The notes under the pieces: model-generated | Databases searched by the model: none | Seen by the model: only the letters and a program-made list of their open reading frames with translations | What the model was told of the DNA's origin: nothing | Translations under genes and position numbers: made by a program | Shown here: in pieces, positions 1 to 11,500 of the stretch | Layout: every line of letters starts with the position of its first letter | Numbering within the stretch: the first letter of the stretch is position 1 | NCBI GenBank assembly: GCA_003427395.1 | Contig: BFEA01000584.1 | Coordinates: forward strand, 65,910 to 129,909 | Direction: 5' to 3' | DNA length: 64,000 nt | From: Chara braunii | Lineage: Eukaryota; Streptophyta; Charophyceae; Charales; Characeae

Positions 1-193
1 CTGGCCAGAGGGGGGAAGGAGCAACTTGAGAGGGGATTTGTTATTTATTTAATGAACGTGGGGCATTTTTATGGGTTCACCTATTGAGTACACGTTGTGG
101 ATCTTGCTGGGCGTTTCCATTACAGCTCTGATCTAGTGTTTTACAGTTAATTTCTGTATATTAGATTCTTTTTTTTACTCCTTCTTTTTTGGG
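1..193. other. No gene seen
   Basis: Unremarkable sequence leading into a T-rich tract. I see no coding, RNA or repeat signature here. Confidence 0.5.
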
Positions 194-523
194 GGGAGAA
201 AATTTGTCTGGCGCCCCTGTAATTTCCATTATTTTGCCTGGCGCCCCGCCGACGGACCACTGGTACCCTCTGGTGCCCCTGGGGCCTCTGACCTTTCCTG
301 CATGCCCCTGTCAGCAAGGGGTGCAGCTTTTCCCGGTGCCCGTACTGGACGGCCAGTCCCATTTCACCGGTCCCTGTCCAATATGCCCTCATGAGCGGCA
401 TGCACCTTTCGGTCATGCCGTTGCGCCGGAAATTCGGATTTGAAGCACGTGGTTTTTGTGGCGCTTCGGCAAAAAATGACAGTGTGTGTGTGTGTGTGTG
501 GCTGCCATGTGCGTAACCATAGA

Positions 524-597
<74 letters not shown>

Positions 598-873
598 AGT
601 GGCTGCCATGCGCGTAGCCATAGAGGTGCGCTGAAAAGATGCACCCTACAGGTAGGGGCATGAGGAAAATTTTGGTGCTGGTACTCAATGGCTATCCGGT
701 AGGGGCATACTGCAAATTTTTTTGGGATGGGTATCGGTAGCCTGAAGGGCATAGCAAGAATATTTCAGGCCCAGCCAACACTGGGGTTTTATGGGAGTTG
801 GTCAGAGTGGCACGACAGGGTAAGTGGGACGTAAATTAGTGGAAATTACTGGGGCGCCAGACAGATTTTCCCT
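194..873. mobile_element. MITE-like element with about 45-bp terminal inverted repeats
   Basis: The left end (194-236) and the reverse complement of the right end (826-873) match over about 45 bases, including a shared GTCTGGCGCCCC block followed by GTAATTTCCA. The interior has no transposase-like frame, so this fits a non-autonomous DNA element of about 680 bp. Inside it a block beginning GTGGCTGCCATG occurs twice (about 499-528 and 599-629), on either side of the AG microsatellite. Both ends abut T- or C-rich runs, so I cannot define a target-site duplication. The superfamily is unknown. Confidence 0.6.
482..594. repeat. TG and AG microsatellites
   Basis: Two (TG)n tracts (about 482-500 and 523-544) are followed directly by a long (AG)n tract (about 545-593). 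The long frames crossing them are low-complexity artefacts. Confidence 0.95.
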
Positions 874-929
874 TTTTTTTCCCTTTTCTTTCCAAAAGGC
901 AATCTTTTCAGTATGATTCCTCCCGTCTC

Positions 930-1015
930 GGTCCAGTTGATGTGGCTCAGTGGTTAGAGCACCGGTTGGAAATGCACATTGTGGTATGAGGTTGTGGGCT
1001 CAAAACTCCACAGTC
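930..1015 (+). pseudogene. tRNA-like sequence (degenerate)
   Basis: TGGCTCAGTGGTTAGAGC at 943-960 matches a polymerase III A box and tRNA D arm. About 35 bases downstream, GTGG and CCAC can pair as a T-arm stem around a degraded T loop (GCTCAAAACT). The anticodon arm is not convincing. This fits a tRNA pseudogene or a SINE head rather than a working tRNA. Confidence 0.4.
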
Positions 1016-1239
1016 TCGCGCATGGCCACCGGCAGGGCGTTAGATTGACGCACAACTGGACATACCCCCCCTGGGCTGACGCATGGTACTATTACAGACA
1101 CTGCCTGCGCACCACTCAGGGGGTCAGTCCATGGGTGTTGTATGCTGGTCTAGTCCTCACCATTATCGCTGGTTGTTGTTGGCTTTGGTCCCTCTGATGT
1201 TCTCCCCCAGTCCAGACATTGCACTCATTATATCCACTT

Positions 1240-1312
1240 TCCACAGTACTACGAGTGGTAGAACCCTCCAGTTTCATGCTGTGGGTCACAAGTTCGAGTC
1301 TGGTTCCAGACT
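1240..1312 (+). pseudogene. Second tRNA-like sequence
   Basis: An A-box-like ACGAGTGGTAGAACC is followed by AAGTTCGAGTCTGG, which is close to the B-box consensus GGTTCGANTCC. The spacing suits a tRNA. With the segment 300 bases upstream it may form a composite tRNA-derived SINE, but no tail or target duplication is defined. Confidence 0.4.
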
Positions 1313-1604
1313 TTGGGGGGGTCCGGTCCAGATAGATCTGTCTCTACCACATACACATACATATGAGATACTACCCCGAAAATTTCACTAGCACAATTCG
1401 TACACACAATCCTTACACACACACTAGACATACATATACACAGTTCAAGGTACACACACATACATGTGCTAGTGGAGGTGATATGAGCACCTCCACTAGT
1501 ACTCAGTACTAAAAAAAATCGGGTCCATACACATGGACTGATAGACACTTACACATATATATACACTGACATAAGGACTGGGTGGAGGATACACGATCAG
1601 CAGG

Positions 1605-1825
1605 TAATAATGATAGGCGTCTCGATGACCAAGTACCCCGCCTCAAATATACAGCTAGGGTCTGTGGTGGGAGAGTGGAGGGCGCGAGTCATTGGTTGGT
1701 CTGTCGGGTTCCAACCAGTGATGATGATAGGCGTCTCGAGGACAAGTACCCCGCATTAAATATACAGCTAGGTCTGTGGTGGGTGAGTGGAGGGCGTGAG
1801 TTACCAGTTGGTCAACTTAGGGGCT
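1605..1825. repeat. Tandem duplication, period about 113 bp
   Basis: Two consecutive copies start at about 1608 and 1722, each containing GATAGGCGTCTCGA and later ATATACAGCTAGG. They have diverged by several substitutions and small indels. Confidence 0.8.
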
Positions 1826-2149
1826 AAATAGGTGATTGCTTGAGCTTGGCGTCCAAAGTACCCGTACGGCAAGGCTCGTTCGACGAAGCTTCCACTAGGG
1901 CTGGGAAGCTAGCCCTGGTGCCTGTCCTACTGTTCGGTCCGAGTTGCCCTCCATACCGGTAGGGTGATGGTCCTGGGTGCTGGTCACACTGAGGTAGGAT
2001 AGTAGAGATAGGGGGTGCGCTAGGAGTATTGACCTGAGGATGGGATGGGAGGTAGCCTCGCCTCGTCAGGGAGTCCATGGCTGACCACGTCTGGCAATCA
2101 ATGTGTGGGTCTAGTAACTGGCCTCTACAACACCCCTGGGCTTTTATGA

Positions 2150-2189
2150 AGAAAAAAAAAAAGGAAAAAAAAAAAAAAAAAAAAAAAGA
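2150..2189. repeat. A-rich tract
   Basis: A near-continuous A run interrupted by single G residues. It could be the poly(A) remnant of a retroposed sequence, but no parent copy is visible. Confidence 0.7.
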
Positions 2190-2358
2190 TTCCTCCGGTC
2201 TCTTCGGCCAGGTTCATACCATGGTTTCTGTTGAACTAGACAAGCAGGCAAGGGGTTTCGACGTCCCTCACATCAATGACAGCTTCCAAAGTGATCTGGT
2301 CAAGCCAGACTCTCATCTGGGCCGCAGAGTTCGCTGTCAAAGCGGTATATCTCCCAAG

Positions 2359-2702
2359 GTGCCAACTCCACCCCCTATACAAAATGTGGCACCAGACAAA
2401 GGTCCCAACTCCACCCCCTATACACAATGTGGCACCAGACAAAGGTCCAAACTCCACCCCCTGTACAGAATGTGGCACCAGACATAGGTCCCAACTCCAC
2501 CACCTATATACAATGTGGCACCAGATAAAGGTGCCAACCCCACCCCTATATACTATGGGGCACCAGACAAAGGTCCCAACTCCACCCCCTATATACAATG
2601 CGGCACCAGACAGAGGTCCCAACCCCACCCCTATATACGATGGCAGCAGACAGGGGTGCCAACTCCACCCCCTTTATACAACAATGTGGCACCAGACCGA
2701 AC
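2359..2702. repeat. Minisatellite, about 43 bp, eight copies
   Basis: Eight diverged units share CCAACTCCACCCCC near the start and GGCACCAGACAAAGGT near the end. Small length differences explain the overlapping frames with repetitive Pro/Thr or Gly/Trp peptides on both strands. None of these frames is supported as a gene. Confidence 0.9.
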
Positions 2703-2811
2703 TCCAATTTGAAAATGAAACTCCAGAACTCCAAAACAGCTGGTGAGTTAGACTCTGTGAGAGAGCCAAAGCGCAGGTCCCAAAAGGACTCCAACAACAA
2801 GCCACCTAATA

Positions 2812-2839
2812 GGCCTAAACCCTAAACCCTAAACCCTAC
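2812..2839. repeat. Interstitial telomere-type repeat, CCCTAAA
   Basis: Between three and four perfect CCCTAAA units. TTTAGGG/CCCTAAA is the common telomere repeat of land plants and many streptophyte algae. The block is far too short to be a chromosome end and is flanked by ordinary sequence, so it is interstitial. Confidence 0.8.
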
Positions 2840-3682
2840 ACCCAGAAAAGAACCAGAAGCAGCCCATTCGGCAACGGTAGATTCAGCTGTTTATCTTGCC
2901 TACCGTCTACACCCAGTAACACCCTAATCAACCGCCTGGTCATTGTTTTGCTGTATAATAGCTGTATGTGGGTTATCTTCCAGTCTAAATACAGATATTT
3001 CTAAGATGACTATTGAAAACGTTGTATTCGGGGCAAGAAGGTAGTATTGGATCTGTTTGGGACGGACAATGGACCACGGATAAGATATTAAACTCATCAG
3101 AAGAAGAACAGATGCTACACTTTATCTGAGCCAAACGCTGTTCCTCACACAATATTCTTGGGAAAAAAAAAAGAAAAAAGAAGAAGAAGTCTTTCTTCTT
3201 CCCCTTTTTTTCCTTAAAAAAAAAAAAAAAAATAGCTTGCGGCCTTTTTGGGTCTATATTTCTATTTATGCGCGGTGTCCTTGCACATGAGGCAATACTA
3301 ATCTTCGTTTATATCGTTCCAATTTTGATGGATGTCCCGAAGTACACCCTAGGTCTTTCCCACTTGGTAGGTTACACAGATCCAGGCAGTTATCTCCTTG
3401 GGTGTGGACGTGATTGCCCGGCCCGTCAGGTGCATCTGCGTACTACGTGTGGCCGTAATTGCGGACATCCGTCAAGAGGACCTCCGTCTTGAGGCATACC
3501 TACCTACTCTACAGGCAGTACCTCTTTGACTCAGCTCTGGACGTGATTGCGCTCAGGTCCATCCACGTAAGTGGGGCTGTCTTTATAACTGCAGACAGAT
3601 ACCTTTTAATAAGTGCTGGACATGCCCTCTATAGTATGAGCAACCTTGAGGAGCGGACACAGAGCAGGAAAAGAAATCAAGC
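2840..3682. other. No gene seen; A-rich and purine-rich tracts
   Basis: Contains A/G-rich runs around 3162-3190 and an A run around 3217-3232. Short frames here show no protein-like features. Confidence 0.5.
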
Positions 3683-4192
3683 CAGGGATTGCATCCGATC
3701 TTGGGAGACCTACCATGCCAGACGGGATTGCATGGTAGCTCTCCCGACTCTCCCTATCCCGTGCCATGCCTTGAGAGAATAGAAGGGCATGTTAGGTCTG
3801 GATGGGATTGGGATTGCATCTGTGTCCTCTCCTGTTGATTGGCAGTGCAATGTGCAATCATCTGTAGAGGTCACAGGATGTCAAAAAAGCAGGTTAGGGA
3901 CTGCACTGGCTTCTTGGTGCCCGTGTGATGCCCAAACTCACGCCCAGCGCGACTTCCTGGTCGGAGTGGGTAGTGGGTCTGGAAGTAGCGAGAAAGGGGG
4001 TGTGCCAAGGATTTAAGGAAAAAGGGGGCAGAGTCCCAGGTCCGAGTGCAGGCTAGGGACTGCACTGGCTTCTTGGTGCCCTGCCTTGAGAGGATAGTAG
4101 AAGTGCATGTTAAGTCAAACGCGGAAATTATGTTTCGCTGCAATCACACAGCAGTAAAGCAGGCTAGGCACTGCATTGGATGGTTGGTGACC
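3683..4192. repeat. Dispersed short repeats around GGGACTGCACTGG
   Basis: Related copies occur near 3683, 3896, 4051 and 4158. The 3896 and 4051 copies share GACTGCACTGGCTTCTTGG. Spacing is irregular (about 110-210 bp), so this is a degraded repeat cluster rather than a clean tandem array. Confidence 0.7.
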
Positions 4193-4870
4193 TGCCATGA
4201 GAATGCAATTAATTGCAGTGGTGCAAGGGGGCTGTATAGTACTAATTCTGCCCATTTTGTCGTTGCAGCTGGGACTTGATTCCGCGCCCTTTGTTTGCTG
4301 TGTGTTTGTCGCTTCGCCCTGCTTGTGAATTTTGTCTGTTTTGATTGTTGTGGGGCTGGACCCCATGACCTGCTGGTTGTTAGCTATGCTCTTAGTGTTA
4401 GGTCTGTAGACCAGAACGTCGTTGGGCTGGCTGGCCGTTTGTAGAAAATAGGAAGTAGCGAGAATTTTGTCTGTTTTGATTCCAAGAGGACCACTTGGAC
4501 TCCGTAGATGTTTCTGGTAGCTAAGGGCTGTACTAGGTCGTTGGGCTGGCTGGCCGTTTGTAGAGAATAGGAAGTAGCGAGAAGTACCGGGTCTTTTGGC
4601 ATCTCGTTTTGTCGGGGAAACTCTGCTGGCCGTCCGTTTCAAGTTGTTGGAAGGCTGCTGCTCTATTTTGGGCGAGGTCATCTTCTTCCTCGAAGCCCAG
4701 CCATAGCTGGGGCTGGGAAACGTAGTTGAAGATCGCACTGCTTCTAGTTTTGCAGCTCTGCATGAGAACTTCCATGGGAGTGCGTTGTTCGGTTTGGGCA
4801 CTGCCATTTTCCACTTGGCAGCCATATTTATTTGTTGTTCCTTCTCACGAGGAACTTCATCTTCTTCCAA
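4115..4870 (-). CDS. Uncertain open frame (251 codons), probably not a gene
   Basis: A 251-codon frame rich in Ser, Thr, Pro, Gln and Lys with no recognisable domain, signal peptide or membrane segment. Much of it overlaps duplicated DNA: a block containing GTTGGGCTGGCTGGCCGTTT occurs near 4418 and 4533, and this produces the repeated peptide QTASQPND. I recognise no family. It could be a chance frame through a repeat or a low-complexity exon, and the first is more likely. It is listed only because of its length. Confidence 0.12.
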   Translation of the reverse strand: MEEDEVPREKEQQINMAAKWKMAVPKPNNALPWKFSCRAAKLEAVRSSTTFPSPSYGWASRKKMTSPKIEQQPSNNLKRTASRVSPTKRDAKRPGTSRYFLFSTNGQPAQRPSTALSYQKHLRSPSGPLGIKTDKILATSYFLQTASQPNDVLVYRPNTKSIANNQQVMGSSPTTIKTDKIHKQGEATNTQQTKGAESSPSCNDKMGRISTIQPPCTTAINCILMAGHQPSNAVPSLLYCCVIAAKHNFRV

Positions 4871-4991
4871 GTGCTGGATCGGCTGTCTCCTTCTTCATCA
4901 GGACTTAATTTGTTGATCCTCCTCACGAATCGGAGGAACTTCAACTTCTACGGAGTGCTGGATCGGTTATCTCCTTCTTCATCAGGACTTT
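4418..4991. repeat. Two local duplications
   Basis: First, a block of about 50 bases with TGGCTGGCCGTTTGTAGA and AATAGGAAGTAGCGAGAA occurs at about 4418 and 4533. Second, a block of about 57 bases containing GTGCTGGATCGG and CTCCTTCTTCATCAGGACTT occurs at about 4852 and 4935. Confidence 0.8.
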
Positions 4992-5425
4992 CAGCGCTGC
5001 ACTTCAGTGCCGGCGCTGAGCTGGCGCTGGCCGCGCTGCTATTATTGGGGTTGCTGGTTCAGATTGGCACATTGTGACAGGTGTGGGGTTACTGCGGCTA
5101 CGGCAGCCATAGCCAGGGAGGGGTATGAGGTGGCGAGGAGGAAGAAGAAGACTCCTGCATACTTCGCTGAACACTTGTTTTTGGTTGTTCGGGGTTGTTG
5201 TAAACGCTGTTGTGATTCTTGGAACAAGTAGTCTGGATTGATTGGAGGAGGACGAGGAATTGCAGAATTGAAATTCCTTTTTCAATTCTCTGTGTATTTG
5301 CTGTGCATATCTTCTCTCCGGTTTGTGTGGATTTGCCTCCTTCGACTCTACTGGGAACGTGTGAATTCGTTGTGGATTGAAGCTCAATTGGGTACATAAC
5401 AAGAAGATAGAAGTCCAATGCATGT

Positions 5426-5573
5426 TAAGTCAAAAGTCAAAACTGTGTTTCACTAAGTCTAAAGTCAAAACTCTGTTGCACTAAGTCAAAAGTTAAAACT
5501 CTGTTTCACTAAGTCAGAAGTAAAAACTATGTTGCACAAAGTCAAGACTCAAAAGTCAAAAATTTGTTTCACT
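5426..5573. repeat. Minisatellite, 28 bp, five copies
   Basis: Units begin AAGTCAAAAGTCAAAACT and end in GTTTCACT or GTTGCACT. The last unit is irregular. A single related unit lies about 1.3 kb upstream (about 4112-4140). Confidence 0.85.
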
Positions 5574-7200
5574 TGTATAACACTGGGACGCTGGACCCAT
5601 TTTCCAGCATGTGGTGGTCCCCACCAATAGATGGAGTCATCCAAGCAGGCCCCGCTTGAGGATGGTGCTCTTATCACCTCCGTCAAGGGAGCCCCTCCAC
5701 AGAAGTTTCTTCAAAAAGTGCTAGTGTGAGTATGCCCTCAGCCCAGAGAATTTTTTCTTTTTTCTTTTTTTTTGAAGGCTAATTCTTTTTTTTTTTTTTT
5801 TTTTTTTTTTTTGAGAAAAGGGCCCAGTGCCCAAGGCTCCAATTATGCATTTGATTACAACATTTAACCACACGCCTCTTCCCATTAGGGCTGGAAGAGC
5901 CTCAGCCACTGCTCCCCTGGAGACAGCTTCCCTGTATAACACCAATGTAGTATAATCACGGGGCATTGATTGCTTCCCCAGTGAGGAAGGATTAACCCCG
6001 CTTTGTGCTAAATCAAACTCTGCCCTACACGCCTCCTCAATTATCTAGTACACTCTTCTGCATAGTGAGGAGTAGGGGGGATACAAATAAGGCAAAGAGA
6101 TTAATAACAGGGCAAGCCAGTTTAGTAGTTAAGTAGTTTGTCGATAGTTGCGATGAGCTTCCCCCCATGATCCTAATTAGCCACTTAACCACACAAGTGG
6201 GGAAGGCTCTGTTGCCGAAAATTCAAACGAAATGCCCACGTGGCAGAAGAGAAGACGATCGCATACGCAGCCTTGGTGCCTAACACCACTGCAACTCCTC
6301 AGCCACTGCTCCCCTGGAGACAGCTTCTGTTGCATACTCGTGAAACACAGTCAGAAGTATGGCGCAGATTCCCAGAACCGACCAGATAATACAGAGTTAA
6401 TACAAATGCAAGCGGAAGACTTGAGATCTCAAACATTCATCAGGGGTGTGAATGCCCTGGCCTCAGACATAGACGAAAGGCCAGGGGCTGAGATCATCCA
6501 CAGACAAAGGGAGAGAGGGAGAGACGAAAGGAGGAGGGGAGGGGAAGATGATGTCAACTCAATGTCTCCAAAGATGGTATCTTGAAATGTCAGAAATGAC
6601 GAAAATCCGAAATGTCGCGAATACCAAGCCTCACAATGTCTCAGGTATCGATCTCAAAATGTCAAGTACATCTCCGGAAGGAAGATGAAATCAGATGATT
6701 CAGATCCCCAAATAGTCCTCAACTCGTAGTCCCAATGTTGCTGTCTCTCATGTCATCAGAACTCGTAACCATCTCCCATACTGCAGTAGTCCTGTAGGGA
6801 AGTAGAAGTAGACTTAGACTGAGAAGGTAGGAGGAGAGAGAGAGAGAGAGAGAGAGAACAAGCAAGGAGATCACAGGCACCCCACCTCCCCAACCGCCCT
6901 CATAACAGCCTGTGTTCCTCCCCCTGAATTCCACAGAAACAGCTCGTCATCATGCCACCCCTGACCACATTGTCAGGTCATCATTCTCCCATGCACAGCA
7001 CCCCACAAAGAGCAGATTGGAAGAGATCGAGCAGGACTCACCATAGTGGCTGTCGCATCGAGAGGTATTGGTGGCATGTCAGTCATAACAATCGGCGAGA
7101 ACAAGATAGATATTACCTGAATTTGTATTTCAGATGCCGTCGTTAGGCGCACTGTTGTTGTTGTTGTTGGAGTTATTGGCAATGATGCGGCTGTCATCGT
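5574..7200. other. No gene seen; T-rich tracts and AG microsatellite
   Basis: Contains a T-rich stretch (about 5752-5813), a short block shared with 24 kb (5715-5742), a duplicated CAGCCACTGCTCCCCTGGAG (about 5906 and 6301) and an AG run (about 6834-6856). No frame here looks protein-coding. Confidence 0.5.
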
Positions 7201-7240
7201 CTTGAGCGCTGTTGATGTAGTTGAAGAGATTATCGTTGTT

Positions 7241-7570
7241 GTTGATGTCATATTTGCTGTATTTGTTGTTGTTGTCTTCGTCATATCCCCCGGCACTGAT
7301 GAAACTGTTGTGTGTGTTGTTGACACCGGCGGTCGTGTTGGCCTTGCTGTCAACGCTCGTTCATTAGCCTCTCCAGCTTGTCGCGTTGCCAACTCAGCAG
7401 ATAGTGTTGATGTCATATTTGCTGTATTTGTTGTTGTTGTCTTCGTCATATCCCCCGGCGAGGATGAAACTGTTGTGTGTGTTGTTGATACCGGCGGTCG
7501 TGTTGGCCTTACTGTCAACGCTCGTTCATTAGCCTCTCCAGCTGGTCGCATTGCCATCTCAGCAGACAGT
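7241..7570. repeat. Tandem duplication, 165 bp, two copies
   Basis: Copies start at 7241 and 7406 and differ at only a few positions. The period is a multiple of three, so frames on both strands show a 55-residue repeat. The minus-strand version is Thr-rich and the plus-strand version is Val-rich. Neither resembles a known domain, so I do not call a gene. Confidence 0.9.
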
Positions 7571-8522
7571 TTATCCCCCTCTTCATAGAGCTCATATCAT
7601 TGGTGTGTAATGACCCGCCAAAAACACAGACTGAGAACACTGCTGATTTCTGGGATTTGCCGCTGGAATGAATGCCTTGCTGAAATTCCCGCATTCTGCT
7701 GTGATTTCCATGTATGTGTGTGTGTGCGTGCCTGCTGGTTTGCATGCCTGTCTGAGTGCTTGTCGGTTGAGTTTGTGTGTGACCCGCAAGGGTACTTGTA
7801 GGTTGCAAGGCCCCGCAGGGACGGTACTTACCTGTGGCCGTGACTGTGAGGGTTGCAGCGGAGGAAAACACTCGAGTAGCGGGGGTAGGCCCGCGACACG
7901 TAGAGCAGAGGGGAAAAACACTCAAGTAGCAGGTAGGCCGGTACCACTGAAGTAGTGGTAGAAGTTTCAGTTACTGGCGGCCGAGCAGAAGAACTTGAAG
8001 ACAAAAAGTTGGCATTTTTAGAGGCCCAGTAGCGGTAGGCTAGAGGTAGGCCAGTACCAGTCCAAGTAGCCTGGGTCTAGGGCCTGTCCGGAGGTTAGTT
8101 GAACCTACAATGATGTTTCCCTCCGAAAGGGAGGAGGTACCGCTTGCTGGGAGGCTGCTCGGCCTAGGAAGTCACCGCCCAGGAGGCCAGTAGGCCGCTA
8201 TATCTTTCGGAGGAGCAAGTAGCTCCCCCTCATTTGAGGTATGCAAGGATTGGCGACATGCTGCTGGAGCACAGCGCTGGCTGATACAGCGCTGCTTGGA
8301 GGTGAAGGGCAGCTGGAGCTCCGCCTGGCTATGGTGAGCAGCCCAGCTTGAGGAGGAGGAAGAAGGGGGCTAAGGAGGAGAGTGGCGAGGCACCTACCTG
8401 GCTATGGTGGACACCGTCTTCATCACTTTGTTGGGCGCTGCATCTGGAAGGCCCCAGTTGGGGTAGTGCCGCACCAAGGAAGCTCGAGGCAGAGTCAGGC
8501 ATGGCGGACCAGTCAGCAGCAT
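7571..8522. other. Left flank of the satellite; no gene called
   Basis: Contains a small duplication around AACACTCGAGTAG and AACACTCAAGTAG (about 7869 and 7918). The motif GCTATGGTGGAC occurs here (about 8400) and again just right of the satellite (about 22767), hinting that the array grew inside a once continuous or duplicated sequence. Confidence 0.5.
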
Positions 8523-11500
8523 CATAGCTGCTTTGGGTTGTCCTTTGGACAGGAGTGCAGCGCCATAGCTGCTTTGGGTTGTCCTTTGGACAGGAGTGCA
8601 GCGCCATAGCTGCTTTGGGTTGTCCTTTGGACAGGAGTGCAGCGCCATAGCTGCTTTGGGTTGTCCTTTGGACAGGAGTGCAGCGCCATAGCTGCTTTGG
8701 GTTGTCCTTTGGACAGGAGTGCAGCGCCATAGCTGCTTTGGGTTGTCCTTTGGACAGGAGTGCAGCGCCATAGCTGCTTTGGGTTGTCCTTTGGACAGGA
8801 GTGCAGCGCCATAGCTGCTTTGGGTTGTCCTTTGGACAGGAGTGCAGCGCCATAGCTGCTTTGGGTTGTCCTTTGGACAGGAGTGCAGCGCCATAGCTGC
8901 TTTGGGTTGTCCTTTGGACAGGAGTGCAGCGCCATAGCTGCTTTGGGTTGTCCTTTGGACAGGAGTGCAGCGCCATAGCTGCTTTGGGTTGTCCTTTGGA
9001 CAGGAGTGCAGCGCCATAGCTGCTTTGGGTTGTCCTTTGGACAGGAGTGCAGCGCCATAGCTGCTTTGGGTTGTCCTTTGGACAGGAGTGCAGCGCCATA
9101 GCTGCTTTGGGTTGTCCTTTGGACAGGAGTGCAGCGCCATAGCTGCTTTGGGTTGTCCTTTGGACAGGAGTGCAGCGCCATAGCTGCTTTGGGTTGTCCT
9201 TTGGACAGGAGTGCAGCGCCATAGCTGCTTTGGGTTGTCCTTTGGACAGGAGTGCAGCGCCATAGCTGCTTTGGGTTGTCCTTTGGACAGGAGTGCAGCG
9301 CCATAGCTGCTTTGGGTTGTCCTTTGGACAGGAGTGCAGCGCCATAGCTGCTTTGGGTTGTCCTTTGGACAGGAGTGCAGCGCCATAGCTGCTTTGGGTT
9401 GTCCTTTGGACAGGAGTGCAGCGCCATAGCTGCTTTGGGTTGTCCTTTGGACAGGAGTGCAGCGCCATAGCTGCTTTGGGTTGTCCTTTGGACAGGAGTG
9501 CAGCGCCATAGCTGCTTTGGGTTGTCCTTTGGACAGGAGTGCAGCGCCATAGCTGCTTTGGGTTGTCCTTTGGACAGGAGTGCAGCGCCATAGCTGCTTT
9601 GGGTTGTCCTTTGGACAGGAGTGCAGCGCCATAGCTGCTTTGGGTTGTCCTTTGGACAGGAGTGCAGCGCCATAGCTGCTTTGGGTTGTCCTTTGGACAG
9701 GAGTGCAGCGCCATAGCTGCTTTGGGTTGTCCTTTGGACAGGAGTGCAGCGCCATAGCTGCTTTGGGTTGTCCTTTGGACAGGAGTGCAGCGCCATAGCT
9801 GCTTTGGGTTGTCCTTTGGACAGGAGTGCAGCGCCATAGCTGCTTTGGGTTGTCCTTTGGACAGGAGTGCAGCGCCATAGCTGCTTTGGGTTGTCCTTTG
9901 GACAGGAGTGCAGCGCCATAGCTGCTTTGGGTTGTCCTTTGGACAGGAGTGCAGCGCCATAGCTGCTTTGGGTTGTCCTTTGGACAGGAGTGCAGCGCCA
10001 TAGCTGCTTTGGGTTGTCCTTTGGACAGGAGTGCAGCGCCATAGCTGCTTTGGGTTGTCCTTTGGACAGGAGTGCAGCGCCATAGCTGCTTTGGGTTGTC
10101 CTTTGGACAGGAGTGCAGCGCCATAGCTGCTTTGGGTTGTCCTTTGGACAGGAGTGCAGCGCCATAGCTGCTTTGGGTTGTCCTTTGGACAGGAGTGCAG
10201 CGCCATAGCTGCTTTGGGTTGTCCTTTGGACAGGAGTGCAGCGCCATAGCTGCTTTGGGTTGTCCTTTGGACAGGAGTGCAGCGCCATAGCTGCTTTGGG
10301 TTGTCCTTTGGACAGGAGTGCAGCGCCATAGCTGCTTTGGGTTGTCCTTTGGACAGGAGTGCAGCGCCATAGCTGCTTTGGGTTGTCCTTTGGACAGGAG
10401 TGCAGCGCCATAGCTGCTTTGGGTTGTCCTTTGGACAGGAGTGCAGCGCCATAGCTGCTTTGGGTTGTCCTTTGGACAGGAGTGCAGCGCCATAGCTGCT
10501 TTGGGTTGTCCTTTGGACAGGAGTGCAGCGCCATAGCTGCTTTGGGTTGTCCTTTGGACAGGAGTGCAGCGCCATAGCTGCTTTGGGTTGTCCTTTGGAC
10601 AGGAGTGCAGCGCCATAGCTGCTTTGGGTTGTCCTTTGGACAGGAGTGCAGCGCCATAGCTGCTTTGGGTTGTCCTTTGGACAGGAGTGCAGCGCCATAG
10701 CTGCTTTGGGTTGTCCTTTGGACAGGAGTGCAGCGCCATAGCTGCTTTGGGTTGTCCTTTGGACAGGAGTGCAGCGCCATAGCTGCTTTGGGTTGTCCTT
10801 TGGACAGGAGTGCAGCGCCATAGCTGCTTTGGGTTGTCCTTTGGACAGGAGTGCAGCGCCATAGCTGCTTTGGGTTGTCCTTTGGACAGGAGTGCAGCGC
10901 CATAGCTGCTTTGGGTTGTCCTTTGGACAGGAGTGCAGCGCCATAGCTGCTTTGGGTTGTCCTTTGGACAGGAGTGCAGCGCCATAGCTGCTTTGGGTTG
11001 TCCTTTGGACAGGAGTGCAGCGCCATAGCTGCTTTGGGTTGTCCTTTGGACAGGAGTGCAGCGCCATAGCTGCTTTGGGTTGTCCTTTGGACAGGAGTGC
11101 AGCGCCATAGCTGCTTTGGGTTGTCCTTTGGACAGGAGTGCAGCGCCATAGCTGCTTTGGGTTGTCCTTTGGACAGGAGTGCAGCGCCATAGCTGCTTTG
11201 GGTTGTCCTTTGGACAGGAGTGCAGCGCCATAGCTGCTTTGGGTTGTCCTTTGGACAGGAGTGCAGCGCCATAGCTGCTTTGGGTTGTCCTTTGGACAGG
11301 AGTGCAGCGCCATAGCTGCTTTGGGTTGTCCTTTGGACAGGAGTGCAGCGCCATAGCTGCTTTGGGTTGTCCTTTGGACAGGAGTGCAGCGCCATAGCTG
11401 CTTTGGGTTGTCCTTTGGACAGGAGTGCAGCGCCATAGCTGCTTTGGGTTGTCCTTTGGACAGGAGTGCAGCGCCATAGCTGCTTTGGGTTGTCCTTTGG

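Noticed and set aside
364-752. Ser-Leu and Thr-His rich open frames near the left edge
   Set aside because: They are translations of AG and TG microsatellites.
2236-2825. Overlapping Gly/Trp and Pro/Thr repeat proteins
   Set aside because: All are explained by the 43-bp minisatellite. No frame has a start context or domain.
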